Origin: Roseovarius sp.
GTDB taxonomy: Bacteria; Pseudomonadota; Alphaproteobacteria; Rhodobacterales; Rhodobacteraceae
Assembly: GCF_030373445.1 (NCBI RefSeq)
Contig: NZ_JAUCYU010000010.1
Location: 144,999-208,998 of the forward strand
Direction: 5' to 3'
Length of the DNA: 64,000 bases
In this document: in pieces, positions 29,550 to 38,791 of the stretch
Numbering within the stretch: position 1 is the stretch's first letter
Layout of the letters: each line of letters begins with the position of its first letter
Notes under the pieces: model-generated
Told to the model about the DNA's origin: nothing
Databases searched by the model: none
The model's input: the letters and a program-made list of their open reading frames with translations, nothing else
Program-made: the position numbers and the translations under genes

Positions 29550-30718
29550 AACGGATCTCGATCCTCGGTGCGACCGGCTCGATCGGTCAGAACACCATCG
29601 ACCTCGTCCGCCGCGACCCCGCGGGGTTCGAGGTGGTGGCGCTCACCGGCGGGCAGAACGTGACCCAGCTCGCGCAGGATGCCATCGCCCTCGACGCCGA
29701 GATCGCCGTCACCGCCGACGAGACCCGCCTCGACGACCTGCGCGCCGCCCTGAAAGGCAGCAAGGTCGAGGCCGCGGCCGGCGAGACCGCCCTGATCGAG
29801 GCCGCGCAGCGCCCGGCGCAATGGGTGATGTCGGCCATCGTCGGTGCCGCCGGCCTGCGCCCCGGCCTCGCCGCGCTGGAGCAGGGCGCGACGCTCGCGC
29901 TCGCCAACAAGGAATCGCTCGTGGCCGCCGGGCCGCTTGTCATGAAGACCGCCCGCACCAATGGCGGCCGCATCCTGCCCGTCGACAGCGAGCATTCCGG
30001 CATCTTCCAGGCGCTGAGGGGCGAGGATTCCGCCGCCGTCACCCGCATCATCATCACCGCCAGCGGCGGCGCCTTCCGCGACTGGCCGCTCGAGGATATC
30101 GAGCGCGCCACCCCCGAACAGGCCTCCACCCATCCCAACTGGGCGATGGGCCAGCGGATCACGATCGACAGTGCCTCGATGTTCAACAAGGCGCTGGAAA
30201 TGATTGAAGCGAGAGAGTTTTTCGGCTTCACCCCCGAGCAGATCGAGGTCCTGATCCACCCCGAATCCCTCGTGCACGCGCTGGTCGCCTATTGCGACGG
30301 CGGGATGATCGCCCATGTCGGCCCACCCGACATGCGCCATGCCATCGGCCACGCCATGTACTGGCCCGAACGCTACGCGCTGCCCGTCGAACAGCTCGAC
30401 CTCACCGCCGTGGGCCAGCTCAACTTCCGCGAGCCGGACCTCCAGCGCTACCCCGTCCTCCGGCTCGCGCGCGAGGTGATGGAAGAGCGCGGCTTCTCCG
30501 GCGCGATCTTCAACGCCGCCAAGGAACGCGCGCTCGACCATTTCATCGCCGGGCATATCGGCTTCTGCGACATGTGCGACATCGTCGAGGAGGTGCTTGC
30601 CCGGCTCTCGTCAGAGGACAGCCTCACTTCTGCCGGCTTCACGCTTGAAACCGTGCTCGAGGCAGACCACCTCGCAAGAACCCGCGCAGACGACGTGGTA
30701 AGTGAAAGAACAAGGTAG
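29546..30718 (+). CDS. dxr: 1-deoxy-D-xylulose-5-phosphate reductoisomerase
   Basis: 390 residues. NADPH-dependent second step of the MEP pathway. N-terminal Rossmann motif ISILGATGSIGQNTIDL; catalytic-loop stretches ALANKESLVAAGPLV and LPVDSEHSGIFQ with the metal-binding Asp/Glu; HPNWAMGQRITIDSASMFNKALE. Together with dxs (first gene of the window) it gives two MEP enzymes here. Overlaps cdsA by 4 bp. Confidence 0.97.
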   Translation: MKRISILGATGSIGQNTIDLVRRDPAGFEVVALTGGQNVTQLAQDAIALDAEIAVTADETRLDDLRAALKGSKVEAAAGETALIEAAQRPAQWVMSAIVGAAGLRPGLAALEQGATLALANKESLVAAGPLVMKTARTNGGRILPVDSEHSGIFQALRGEDSAAVTRIIITASGGAFRDWPLEDIERATPEQASTHPNWAMGQRITIDSASMFNKALEMIEAREFFGFTPEQIEVLIHPESLVHALVAYCDGGMIAHVGPPDMRHAIGHAMYWPERYALPVEQLDLTAVGQLNFREPDLQRYPVLRLAREVMEERGFSGAIFNAAKERALDHFIAGHIGFCDMCDIVEEVLARLSSEDSLTSAGFTLETVLEADHLARTRADDVVSERTR

Positions 30719-30727
30719 GAGTTGCGC

Positions 30728-32080
30728 GTGGACCCGATGGCGATCATCCCCCAGTTTGGCGGCATTTTCATGACCGCGGTGGCGTTCATCGTCGCTCTGT
30801 CGATCATCGTGGCGATCCACGAATACGGCCATTACATCGTCGGGCGCTGGTGCGGGATCAAGGCCGAGGTCTTCTCGCTGGGCTTCGGCCCGGTGCTTTT
30901 CTCGCGCACCGACCGGCACGGCACCCGCTGGCAGTTCGCGGCGCTGCCCTTCGGCGGCTACGTCAAGTTCATGGGCGACGCCAACGCCGCCAGCGGCACC
31001 GCCAGCGACGGCTACGAGGCCATGAACGCCGAGCAGAAACGCCATACCATGCTGGGCGCGCCGCTCTGGGCGCGTACCCTCACGGTCGCCGCCGGTCCGG
31101 TCTTCAACTTCATCCTCTCCATCATCGTCTTCACCGCCGTCATGATGGCCCAGGGCAAGGTGGCCAAACCCCTGGCCGTGGGCGAACTGACCGACCTTCC
31201 GGTCGAGGGGATCACCCTGCAGCCCGGCGACGAACTGGTCCGAATCGAAGGGCAGGAGGTGCCCGCCCGCGACGCCGAAAGCGGCGAGGGTTTCCAGGAT
31301 TTCATCGACGCCCTGCCGCAGCGGGACCTGCTCGAATACGAGGTCCGCCGCGATGGCGACCTGGTCACCGTTCAGGGGCCGTACCCGATGCCGCCCCACG
31401 TGGTGCAGCTCTCGCCGCAATCGGCGGCCTACGACATCGACATGAAGCAGGGCGACGTCATCACCGCCGTCGATGACCAGCCGATCGTGTCTTTTGCGCA
31501 ACTCCAGGAACTGGTCGAAACCTCCGAAGGCCGCGTGCTTCAGCTCGACGTGTGGCGCGACGGCGAGACACTCGAGTTCGCCCTCGCGCCCCGCCGCGTG
31601 GACGAGCCGCAGGACGAGGGCGGCTTCCGCACCCAGTGGCGCATCGGCATCGTCGGCGGCCTCGCCTTCGAGCCCGCCACCGAACGGCTTGGCCCCATCG
31701 ACGCGCTGGCCAACGGCACCGCGCAGGTCGGGCAGGTGATCTCGGGCTCGGTCTCGGGCCTCTACCACATGATCACCCGCCAGATCAGCAGCTGCAACAT
31801 GTCCGGCCCCATCGGCATCGCCGAAGTCTCGGGCGCCATGGCCAGCCAGGGCATCTCGAACTACATCTGGTTCATCGCCGTCCTGTCCACCGCGGTCGGC
31901 CTCCTCAACCTCTTCCCGATTCCCGTGCTCGACGGCGGCCACCTGGTTTTCTATGCGTATGAAGCAGTTGCCGGGCGCCCGCCCAGCGAGAAGGCGCTGC
32001 GCATCATCATGACCGTGGGCCTGGTCTTCGTCCTCTCGGTCATGGCGTTCGCGATCACCAACGATCTGTTCTGCCCCTGA
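30728..32080 (+). CDS. rseP: RIP zinc metalloprotease RseP (site-2 protease)
   Basis: 450-residue inner-membrane protease that cleaves anti-sigma factors and signal-peptide remnants within the membrane. HEYGH (residues 31-35) in the first helix supplies the zinc ligands, and NLFPIPVLDGGH near the C-terminus supplies the third ligand. One or two PDZ-like regions lie between. The GTG at 30728 was chosen because GGAG ends 6 bp before it; a TTG at 30722 abuts the ribosome-binding site and an ATG at 30737 is too far. It lies between dxr and bamA as in many proteobacteria. Confidence 0.95.
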   Translation: MDPMAIIPQFGGIFMTAVAFIVALSIIVAIHEYGHYIVGRWCGIKAEVFSLGFGPVLFSRTDRHGTRWQFAALPFGGYVKFMGDANAASGTASDGYEAMNAEQKRHTMLGAPLWARTLTVAAGPVFNFILSIIVFTAVMMAQGKVAKPLAVGELTDLPVEGITLQPGDELVRIEGQEVPARDAESGEGFQDFIDALPQRDLLEYEVRRDGDLVTVQGPYPMPPHVVQLSPQSAAYDIDMKQGDVITAVDDQPIVSFAQLQELVETSEGRVLQLDVWRDGETLEFALAPRRVDEPQDEGGFRTQWRIGIVGGLAFEPATERLGPIDALANGTAQVGQVISGSVSGLYHMITRQISSCNMSGPIGIAEVSGAMASQGISNYIWFIAVLSTAVGLLNLFPIPVLDGGHLVFYAYEAVAGRPPSEKALRIIMTVGLVFVLSVMAFAITNDLFCP

Positions 32081-32182
32081 CGCGGGGGCAGGGCGGCCCG
32101 CCATGATTTCGCCCCAATCCAATCCGGATTCGCGTCACAATGCTGCGTCAGGTAACGCCTGAAACGAAGTAGGGGCAGGACC

Positions 32183-32308
32183 ATGCAACAGATCGTCAGC
32201 GGATACCGCGGCATCAGCCTCCTGGTGAACGTCAACTGGGATCGGATTCTCTATCTCGCCACCATCGCGGTGGCGCTGCTCGCAGGGGCCTTTTTCGGCT
32301 CGATCTGA
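32183..32308 (+). CDS. 41-residue single-pass membrane protein between rseP and bamA
   Basis: A short frame starting MQQIVSGYRGISLLVNVNWD, then one hydrophobic segment (RILYLATIAVALLAGAFFGSI). AGGGGCAGGA precedes the ATG. The Trp/Asp step before the helix and a clean hydrophobic end resemble conserved microproteins at this position in related genomes, though I cannot verify that here. Possibly cotranscribed with rseP. Function unknown; the envelope-biogenesis context is suggestive only. Confidence 0.62.
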   Translation: MQQIVSGYRGISLLVNVNWDRILYLATIAVALLAGAFFGSI

Positions 32309-32527
32309 GCGGCGCCCGCGCGGCGTCAAACCTGCCGTGCAACGCCCCGTTTCCAACCGGTTTCAACGTGCTTGACAGGCCCCGGCGCCCGCATGGGTTG
32401 CCGGGTATCGGGGCGCTTCTTGTCTTCCGTCCCGGAACATACACAAAATCTGCCCACACGCGCTTTGACAAGCCCAGAGAGAGAGGTTACTGACTTCCTA
32501 TACTGGGATGTCTGACTGGGTTTGCAA

Positions 32528-34852
32528 ATGAATGTCTTGAATGCGTGGCGAGACGTGCGCCAAGCACGCTTTTCCCTTAAGAGTTTCGTGGCACGGGGGC
32601 TGATCGTTTTCGCGATCCTGCTGGCCAGCTTCGCCGCTCCGGACGACGCCTCCGCTCAGACCTACCGATTCACCTCCGTCTCGATCGAGGGCAACCAGCG
32701 TATCGAACCCGGCACCATCCTGACCTACGCGGGGATTTCCCGCGGCCAGACGGTCTCGGCCGGGCAGCTCAACGACGCCTACCAGCGCATCGTCGACAGC
32801 GGCCTCTTCGAAACGGTCGAGATCGAGCCGCGCGGCAGCCAGCTTGTCATCCGGGTCCGCGAATACCCGACGATCAACAAGATCGCCTTCGAGGGGAACC
32901 GCAAGATCAAGGACGACAACCTGACCAGCATCGTCCAGAGCAAGTCGCGTCAGGTCTTCAGCCCCAGCCAGGCCGAGCGTGACGCCGCCAACATCTCGCA
33001 GGCCTATGTCGAGAACGGCCGCGTGGCGGCCCGCGTCACCCCCAAGATCATCCGCCGCAGCGACAACCGCGTCGACCTCGTCTTCGAGATTTTCGAGGGC
33101 AAGGGAATCGAGATCCAGCGCGTCAGCTTCGTCGGCAACAAGGTCTATTCCGACCGCCGCCTGCGCCGCGTGGTCGGCAGCAAGCAGGCCGGCCTCCTGC
33201 GCGCCATCGTCAACCGCGACACCTTCGTCGAGGGCCGCCTGCAATTCGACGAGCAGGTCCTCACCGATTTCTACCAGTCGCGCGGGTACGTCGATTTCCG
33301 CGTCACCGGCACCAATGCCGAGCTGGCGCGCGAGCGTGACGGCTACTTCGTCACCTTCAACATCCAGGAAGGCCAGCAGTTCCGCTTCGGGCGCATCACC
33401 ACCACCAGCGAACTCCCCGAGGCCAACTCGGCCGAGTTCCAGAACGTGCTGAAGATCAAGCCGGGCGTCGTCTATTCGCCCACGCTGGTCGAGAACTCCA
33501 TCGCCCGGATGGAACGGCTTGCCATCAAGAAGGGCATCGACTTCCTGCGCGTCGAGCCCAACATCACCCGCAACGACCGCGCGCTCACGCTCGATGTCGA
33601 GTTCCGGCTGGTGCGCGGCCCCCGCGTCTTCGTCGAACGCATCGATATCGAGGGCAACACCACCACGCTCGACCGCGTGATCCGGCGCCAGTTCGACACC
33701 GTCGAGGGCGACCCGTTCAACCCGCGCGAAATCCGCGAAACGGCCGAACGCATCCGCGCCCTCGGCTACTTCAGCGACGCCGAGGTGAACGCCCGCGAAG
33801 GCTCGCGCCCCGACCAGGTCGTCGTGGATGTCGATGTCGAGGAAACCACCACCGGCTCGCTCACCTTCGGCGGCAGCTACTCCACCGACGCGGGCCTGGG
33901 CATCTCCGTCGGCTTCCGGGAACGCAACTTCCTCGGCCGCGGCCAGACCCTCGCGGCCAACGTGTCGCTCTCCGGCGACCGCTCCAACTACTCGATCAAC
34001 TTCATCGAGCCGGCCTTCCTCGGCCGTGACGTCGCCTTCTCCTTCTCGTCCGCCTATGTCGAGACGGACAGCGACAACAGCCTCTACGACACGACCTATG
34101 CCAACTTCCGGCCCGGCATCACCTTCCCGCTGGCCGAACGCTCCAGGATGACGCTCTACTACAGCGCCGCCTACTCGGACTTGGGCAACTACGCCGGCGC
34201 CTCTCCGACGCTTGCCGCAGAAGCGGCCCTCGGCGGCCAGGTCGCCAGCGCGATCGGCTACCGCTACGTGTTCGACAGCCGCGACAACGGCCTCAACCCC
34301 AATGCCGGGGTCCTGATCGACACGGGGCTGGAATACGCCGGCCTTGGCGGCGACCAGGAATACCTGAAATCGACCTTGCGGGTGGTCGGCGAAACCCGCG
34401 TCCTGAACGAGGAAGTCACCCTGCGCGGCATCTTCGAGGCCGGCTCGATCGACTTCATGGGCGGCACCCGCGGCCGCGCCGTCGACCGGTTCACGCAGAA
34501 GGTCATCCGCGGCTTCGAGCCCAACGGCATGGGCCCGGTGCAGGCCGGCGAACACCTGGGCGGCAACCTCTTCGCCGCGGCCAAGTTCGAGGCGGAATTC
34601 CCGCTGGGCCTGCCGGCCGAGTTCGGCATCACCGGCGGTGCCTTCTACGACATCGGCTCGATCTGGAACGTCGACACCATCGTGCCCCCCGTGGCCCAGT
34701 CGGTCGGCTTCGAGCCGCGCCACGTGATCGGCCTCTCGCTGTTCTGGGAATCGCCCTTCGGCCCGATCCGGATGGACTTCTCCAAGGCCCTCCAGAAAGA
34801 GCCCGGCGACATCGAGCGCCAGTTCGACTTCTCGGTCAGAACGGACTTCTGA
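32528..34852 (+). CDS. bamA: Outer membrane protein assembly factor BamA
   Basis: About 774 residues. A signal sequence (hydrophobic LIVFAILLASFA, cleaved near ASAQ) is followed by five POTRA domains (SVSIEGNQRIE, KIAFEGNRKIKD, RVSFVGNKVYSDRRLRR, FRFGRITTTSELPE and VERIDIEGNTTTLDRVIRR as their openings) and a C-terminal 16-strand Omp85 barrel ending in an aromatic-rich strand (QFDFSVRTDF). The central catalyst for folding outer-membrane proteins. A TTG at 32522 is an alternative start. Next to rseP and skp, the usual envelope-stress neighbourhood. Confidence 0.97.
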   Translation: MNVLNAWRDVRQARFSLKSFVARGLIVFAILLASFAAPDDASAQTYRFTSVSIEGNQRIEPGTILTYAGISRGQTVSAGQLNDAYQRIVDSGLFETVEIEPRGSQLVIRVREYPTINKIAFEGNRKIKDDNLTSIVQSKSRQVFSPSQAERDAANISQAYVENGRVAARVTPKIIRRSDNRVDLVFEIFEGKGIEIQRVSFVGNKVYSDRRLRRVVGSKQAGLLRAIVNRDTFVEGRLQFDEQVLTDFYQSRGYVDFRVTGTNAELARERDGYFVTFNIQEGQQFRFGRITTTSELPEANSAEFQNVLKIKPGVVYSPTLVENSIARMERLAIKKGIDFLRVEPNITRNDRALTLDVEFRLVRGPRVFVERIDIEGNTTTLDRVIRRQFDTVEGDPFNPREIRETAERIRALGYFSDAEVNAREGSRPDQVVVDVDVEETTTGSLTFGGSYSTDAGLGISVGFRERNFLGRGQTLAANVSLSGDRSNYSINFIEPAFLGRDVAFSFSSAYVETDSDNSLYDTTYANFRPGITFPLAERSRMTLYYSAAYSDLGNYAGASPTLAAEAALGGQVASAIGYRYVFDSRDNGLNPNAGVLIDTGLEYAGLGGDQEYLKSTLRVVGETRVLNEEVTLRGIFEAGSIDFMGGTRGRAVDRFTQKVIRGFEPNGMGPVQAGEHLGGNLFAAAKFEAEFPLGLPAEFGITGGAFYDIGSIWNVDTIVPPVAQSVGFEPRHVIGLSLFWESPFGPIRMDFSKALQKEPGDIERQFDFSVRTDF

Positions 34853-34854
34853 AC

Positions 34855-35487
34855 TTGACCTGCCTGCGCGGCCTTGCTGTTGCGGCGGTTGCTCTGATCT
34901 GCCTCGGCCTGCCACGGGCCGGGGCGCAGGACCTCGGGATCATCCGCAGCGAAATCCTCGTCCTCGACCCCGAGCGGCTGTTCGAGCAGACCGAACTGGG
35001 CCAGCGGATGGTCGCCGATCACCAGGCCGAACGTGAAAAACTCGCCTCGCGCAACCGCCGGCTGGAAGCCGAGCTCGAGGCCGAGGAGAAGCGCCTGACC
35101 GAGCTTCGCGCGGAAACCTCGCCCGAGGAATTCCGCGACATGGCCGACGCCTTCGATGCCAAGGTGCAGGAAATCCGCCGCGACAGCGAACGCCGTGTCG
35201 TCGACCTTGAGCGCGACCGCGAGCGGCTCCCGATCCAGTTCCTGCGCGCCGTGGAACCCGTGCTCTCCGAGGTCATGCGCGAGGCCGGCGGCACCGTGGT
35301 GCTCGACGCCCGCACCGTGCTCTTCCGCACCGACGCGGTCGACGTGACCGAAACCGCCATCGCCCGCATCGACCGGGCCATCGGCGACAACCTGCCCGAG
35401 AGCGAGGGAAATACCGGCACCGACCCCGCGCCCTCCGACCCGGGCACCGACACCGGCACCGACCCCGCCACCGGCGACAGCGAGTAA
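34855..35487 (+). CDS. OmpH/Skp-family periplasmic chaperone
   Basis: 210 residues. A short signal peptide (LAVAAVALICLGLPRAGAQ) precedes a Skp-type chain in which residues 45-130 are strongly charged and predicted to form the coiled-coil tentacles (AEREKLASRNRRLEAELEAEEKRL). Skp trimers hold unfolded outer-membrane proteins for BamA, directly upstream with a 2-bp gap. The start must be the TTG at 34855 to keep the signal peptide. The C-terminus is an added low-complexity GTDP/DTGTDP tail of about 25 residues not usual in Skp. Confidence 0.86.
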   Translation: MTCLRGLAVAAVALICLGLPRAGAQDLGIIRSEILVLDPERLFEQTELGQRMVADHQAEREKLASRNRRLEAELEAEEKRLTELRAETSPEEFRDMADAFDAKVQEIRRDSERRVVDLERDRERLPIQFLRAVEPVLSEVMREAGGTVVLDARTVLFRTDAVDVTETAIARIDRAIGDNLPESEGNTGTDPAPSDPGTDTGTDPATGDSE

Positions 35488-35556
35488 CCCCCGCGCTTGC
35501 CCAGCCGGGCCCCGCTTGGTAGGGAAACCGCACGCGACTTACCGAAAGGACCGACG

Positions 35557-36021
35557 ATGACCGAGCCGCTGACAACCGCGGATATCAACATGATCCAGCG
35601 GCTGATTCCCCATCGCTACCCGTTCCTTCTGGTCGACAAGGTGGTCGACATGAACGGCTACCAGTCGGCCCGCGGCATCAAGAACGTCACCATGAACGAG
35701 CCCCATTTCCAGGGCCACTTCCCGCAGAAGCCCATCATGCCCGGTGTCACCATGGTCGAGGCGATGGCCCAGACCGCCGCCGTCATGGTCGGCGCCCATC
35801 TCGGGCTGCAGGACAAGAACGTCCTGATCTACTTCATGTCGATCGAAAGCTGCAAGTTCCGCCGCATGGTCGAACCCGGCGACGTGCTGGCGCTCGACAT
35901 CGAAACCCTGCGCGGCCGCCCCGGCGGCAAGGTCTGGAAGTTCCGCGGCGTGGCCACGGTCGAGGGGGACATGGCCTGCGAGGCCGAGTTCACCGCCATG
36001 GTCGACATGCCCAAGGAGTGA
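35557..36021 (+). CDS. fabZ: 3-hydroxyacyl-ACP dehydratase FabZ
   Basis: 154 residues, hot-dog fold. Dehydrates 3-hydroxyacyl-ACP in fatty-acid synthesis and shares precursor with lipid A synthesis. The catalytic His is in [13 protein letters not shown] (His54) and the catalytic Glu in MVEAMAQTA (Glu68). The ATG at 35557 follows AAAGGA. lpxD, often placed before fabZ in such clusters, is absent from the 69-bp gap. Confidence 0.96.
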   Translation: MTEPLTTADINMIQRLIPHRYPFLLVDKVVDMNGYQSARGIKNVTMNEPHFQGHFPQKPIMPGVTMVEAMAQTAAVMVGAHLGLQDKNVLIYFMSIESCKFRRMVEPGDVLALDIETLRGRPGGKVWKFRGVATVEGDMACEAEFTAMVDMPKE

Positions 36022-36026
36022 CCGGC

Positions 36027-36830
36027 ATGAGCGCGCGCGGCGAAACCGATATCCATCCCAGCGCGGTCGTCGAACCCGGCGCGCAGCTGGGGCAGGGGTG
36101 CCATGTCGGCCCCTTCTGCCACGTCGGACCGGATACGAAGCTCGGCGACGGCGTCACGCTGAAAAGCCACGTGGTCATCAGCGGCGACACCGAGATCGGC
36201 GAAGACTGCACCCTCTTCCCCTTCGCCTGCATCGGCGAGATCCCGCAGGATCTGAAGTTCCGCGGCGAGAAGACGAAGCTGGTGATCGGCGCCCGCAACC
36301 GCATCCGCGAACACGTCACCATGAACACCGGCACCGAGGGCGGCGGCGGCGTCACCCGCGTCGGCGATGACGGGCTCTTCATGGCCGGCTGCCACGTCGC
36401 CCATGACGTCAAGGTCGGCAACCGCGTCATCATCGTCAACAACGCGGCCCTCGCCGGCCATTGCCTCATCGAGGATGATGTGATCATCGGCGGCCTCTCC
36501 GGCGTCCACCAATGGGTGCGCATCGGGCAGGGGGCCATCATCGGCGCCGTCACCATGGTCACCAACGACGTGATCCCCCACGGCCTCGTCCAGGCGCCCC
36601 GGGGCGAGCTCGACGGGCTCAACCTCGTCGGCCTCAAGCGCCGCGGCGTGGCCCGCTCCGACATCACCGCGCTGCGCGCCGCCTTCCAGATGCTGGCCCA
36701 GGGCGAGGGCAGCTTCCAGGAACGCGCCCGCCGCCTCGGCGAGGAAACCGAAAGCGACTACGTCCGCCAGATCGTCAACTTCATCACCGCCGGCTCCGAC
36801 CGCTCCTTCCTCACCCCGGGCTCGATCTGA
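36027..36830 (+). CDS. lpxA: UDP-N-acetylglucosamine acyltransferase LpxA
   Basis: 267 residues. First committed step of lipid A synthesis. Left-handed beta-helix hexapeptide repeats fill the N-terminal two-thirds (IHPSAVVEPGAQLG and onwards), with the catalytic His in GCHVAHDVKVG. The ATG at 36027 is favoured by AGGAG at the right distance; a GTG at 36018 overlapping fabZ is the alternative. Followed by lpxI and lpxB in a tight operon. Confidence 0.96.
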   Translation: MSARGETDIHPSAVVEPGAQLGQGCHVGPFCHVGPDTKLGDGVTLKSHVVISGDTEIGEDCTLFPFACIGEIPQDLKFRGEKTKLVIGARNRIREHVTMNTGTEGGGGVTRVGDDGLFMAGCHVAHDVKVGNRVIIVNNAALAGHCLIEDDVIIGGLSGVHQWVRIGQGAIIGAVTMVTNDVIPHGLVQAPRGELDGLNLVGLKRRGVARSDITALRAAFQMLAQGEGSFQERARRLGEETESDYVRQIVNFITAGSDRSFLTPGSI

Positions 36831-36832
36831 CC

Positions 36833-37639
36833 ATGTCCGGAAAGCTTGCGATCCTCGCCTGCGCCGGCGCGCTGCCCGTGGCCATTGCCCGCGCCAACCC
36901 CGACGCCATGGTCATCACGCTCGAGGGCATCCCGAGCGAGTTGGAAGGGCAATCCCACCGCCACCGGCTGGAAAAGATCGGTACGCTCTTCGCCGCCATG
37001 AAGGACGCGGGCATCGGCCGCATGGTTTTCGCCGGCTCCCTCGTGCGCCCCGCGCTCGACCCCTCGGCCTTCGACGCCGAGATGGCCGCCATCGCCCCCC
37101 GCCTGATGGCAGCACTGCAGATGGGCGATGACGGCCTGTTGCGGACCGTCATCGCCATCTTCGAGGAACAGGGCTTTTCCGTCGTCGGCGCACACCAGGT
37201 CCTGCCCGCACTCACAGCCGATCCGGGCCTCCACGCCGGCACCGCACCGGACGAGGCCACGCAAGCCGACATCGCCCGCGCCACTGAAATCCTGCGCGGC
37301 CTCGCCCCCCTCGACCTCGGCCAGGCCTGCGTCGTTGCAGGCGGCCAGTGCCTCGGCATCGAAACCGTGCAGGGCACCGACGCGCTGCTCAAGTTCGTGG
37401 CGGCCACCCCGCCCGAGTTCCGCCGAGATCACCCCGGCGTGCTGGTCAAGGCCGCCAAGGCGGGCCAGGACCTCCGCATCGACATGCCCACCATCGGCCC
37501 CCGCACCATCGACGCCGTGGCGGTGGCGGGCCTCGCCGGGCTCGTGATCGAGGCCGGCAAGGTCATGATCCTCGACCGAGATACCACCCTTCAGGCCGCG
37601 CGGGACAAGGGTATTTTCCTTGTCGCGACAGAGCTTTAG
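36833..37639 (+). CDS. lpxI: UDP-2,3-diacylglucosamine diphosphatase LpxI
   Basis: 268 residues of the former DUF1009 family, which replaces LpxH in many alphaproteobacteria and forms lipid X by attack on the alpha phosphate. Landmarks: LAILACAGALPVAIA at the N-terminus, GRMVFAGSLVRP, VVAGGQCLGIETVQGTDALL and LRIDMPTIGPRTIDAVA. It lies 2 bp after lpxA and its stop abuts the lpxB ATG, consistent with the sequential order of the pathway. Confidence 0.93.
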   Translation: MSGKLAILACAGALPVAIARANPDAMVITLEGIPSELEGQSHRHRLEKIGTLFAAMKDAGIGRMVFAGSLVRPALDPSAFDAEMAAIAPRLMAALQMGDDGLLRTVIAIFEEQGFSVVGAHQVLPALTADPGLHAGTAPDEATQADIARATEILRGLAPLDLGQACVVAGGQCLGIETVQGTDALLKFVAATPPEFRRDHPGVLVKAAKAGQDLRIDMPTIGPRTIDAVAVAGLAGLVIEAGKVMILDRDTTLQAARDKGIFLVATEL

Positions 37640-38791
37640 ATGCGTATCTTCCTGATCGCCGGCGAGGCCTCGGGCGATCGGCTCGGCGCCGCGCTCATGG
37701 CCGGGCTGAAACAGCTCGCCGATGTCGAGTTCGAAGGCATCGGCGGCCCGATGATGGAGGCCGAGGGCCTCTCCTCGATCTTCCCGATGGACGATCTGAG
37801 CGTGCACGGGCTGGTCGAGGTGCTCAAGCAATACCCCCACCTCCGCCGCCGCCTGCACGAGGCCGCCGATGCGGTGCTCGCCGCGAACCCGGACGTGCTG
37901 ATCACCATCGACAGTCCCGATTTCTGCCTCCGCGTCACCAAGATCGTGAAGGCGAAAAGTGACATCAGAACGGTGCATTACGTGGCGCCTTCCGTGTGGG
38001 CATGGCGCCCCAAGCGCGCCCAACGCATGGCCTCCCATATCGACCAGGTGCTGGCGCTCCTCCCGTTCGAGCCGCCCTACATGGAAGCCGCCGGGATGGC
38101 CTGCGATTTCGTCGGCCACCCGGTCGTGAGCGAACCGCAGGCCACGCCCGAACAAATCGCCGCCTTCCGCGAAAGCCGCGGCATCGGCGACGCGCCGCTT
38201 CTCATGGTCCTCCCCGGCTCCCGCCGCTCAGAGGTCGCCCAGCTCACCCCGATCTTCGGCACGGCCCTGCGCGAGGTCTGCCGCGCCCGCCCCGAGTTGC
38301 GCCTCGTCATCCCCGCCACCGAGGCCCGCGCAGCACAGGTCCGCGAACTGACGGCCGACTGGCCCGGCCAGCCCATCATCGTCGCCCCCGACAACCGCAG
38401 CCCGAAGGTCTATGCCATTGAAAAGGCGGCCGCTTTCGGCGCCGCCGACCGGGCGCTCGCGGCCTCCGGCACCGTCTCGCTCGAACTGGCCGCCGCCGCC
38501 ACGCCCATGCTCATCGCCTACGATGTGCACCTGATAAGCCGCATGATCCTGCAACGCATGCTCCGGATCGACACGCTCACGCTGGTCAACCTCGTCAGCG
38601 AAACCCGCGCCGTGCCCGAACTCAACGGTGCCGACTGCCGACCTGAGCTCATCACCCCCAAATTGCTGGAATTGCTCGACAACCCCGGCGATCAACCCGA
38701 GGCGATGGCCCTCACCATGGAGCGCCTCGGAAAGGGCGGCGAGGCCCCCGGCCTCCGCGCCGCGAAGGCCGTGCTGAAGCACCTTCAGTAG
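37640..38791 (+). CDS. lpxB: Lipid-A-disaccharide synthase LpxB
   Basis: 383-residue GT19 glycosyltransferase joining lipid X and UDP-diacylglucosamine. FLIAGEASGDRLGA at the N-terminus is the family signature; VHYVAPSVWAWRPKRA and LPGSRRSEVAQL are also conserved. Last gene of the envelope block; its 3' end overlaps the convergent ornithine cyclodeaminase homologue by 7 bp. Confidence 0.96.
   Translation: MRIFLIAGEASGDRLGAALMAGLKQLADVEFEGIGGPMMEAEGLSSIFPMDDLSVHGLVEVLKQYPHLRRRLHEAADAVLAANPDVLITIDSPDFCLRVTKIVKAKSDIRTVHYVAPSVWAWRPKRAQRMASHIDQVLALLPFEPPYMEAAGMACDFVGHPVVSEPQATPEQIAAFRESRGIGDAPLLMVLPGSRRSEVAQLTPIFGTALREVCRARPELRLVIPATEARAAQVRELTADWPGQPIIVAPDNRSPKVYAIEKAAAFGAADRALAASGTVSLELAAAATPMLIAYDVHLISRMILQRMLRIDTLTLVNLVSETRAVPELNGADCRPELITPKLLELLDNPGDQPEAMALTMERLGKGGEAPGLRAAKAVLKHLQ

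Noticed and set aside
32498..34915. Minus-strand open frame of about 800 codons opposite bamA
   Set aside because: Mirror of bamA codons; low-complexity Glu/Asp/Ala/Val sequence with no domain. High GC content makes such antisense frames common in this window.
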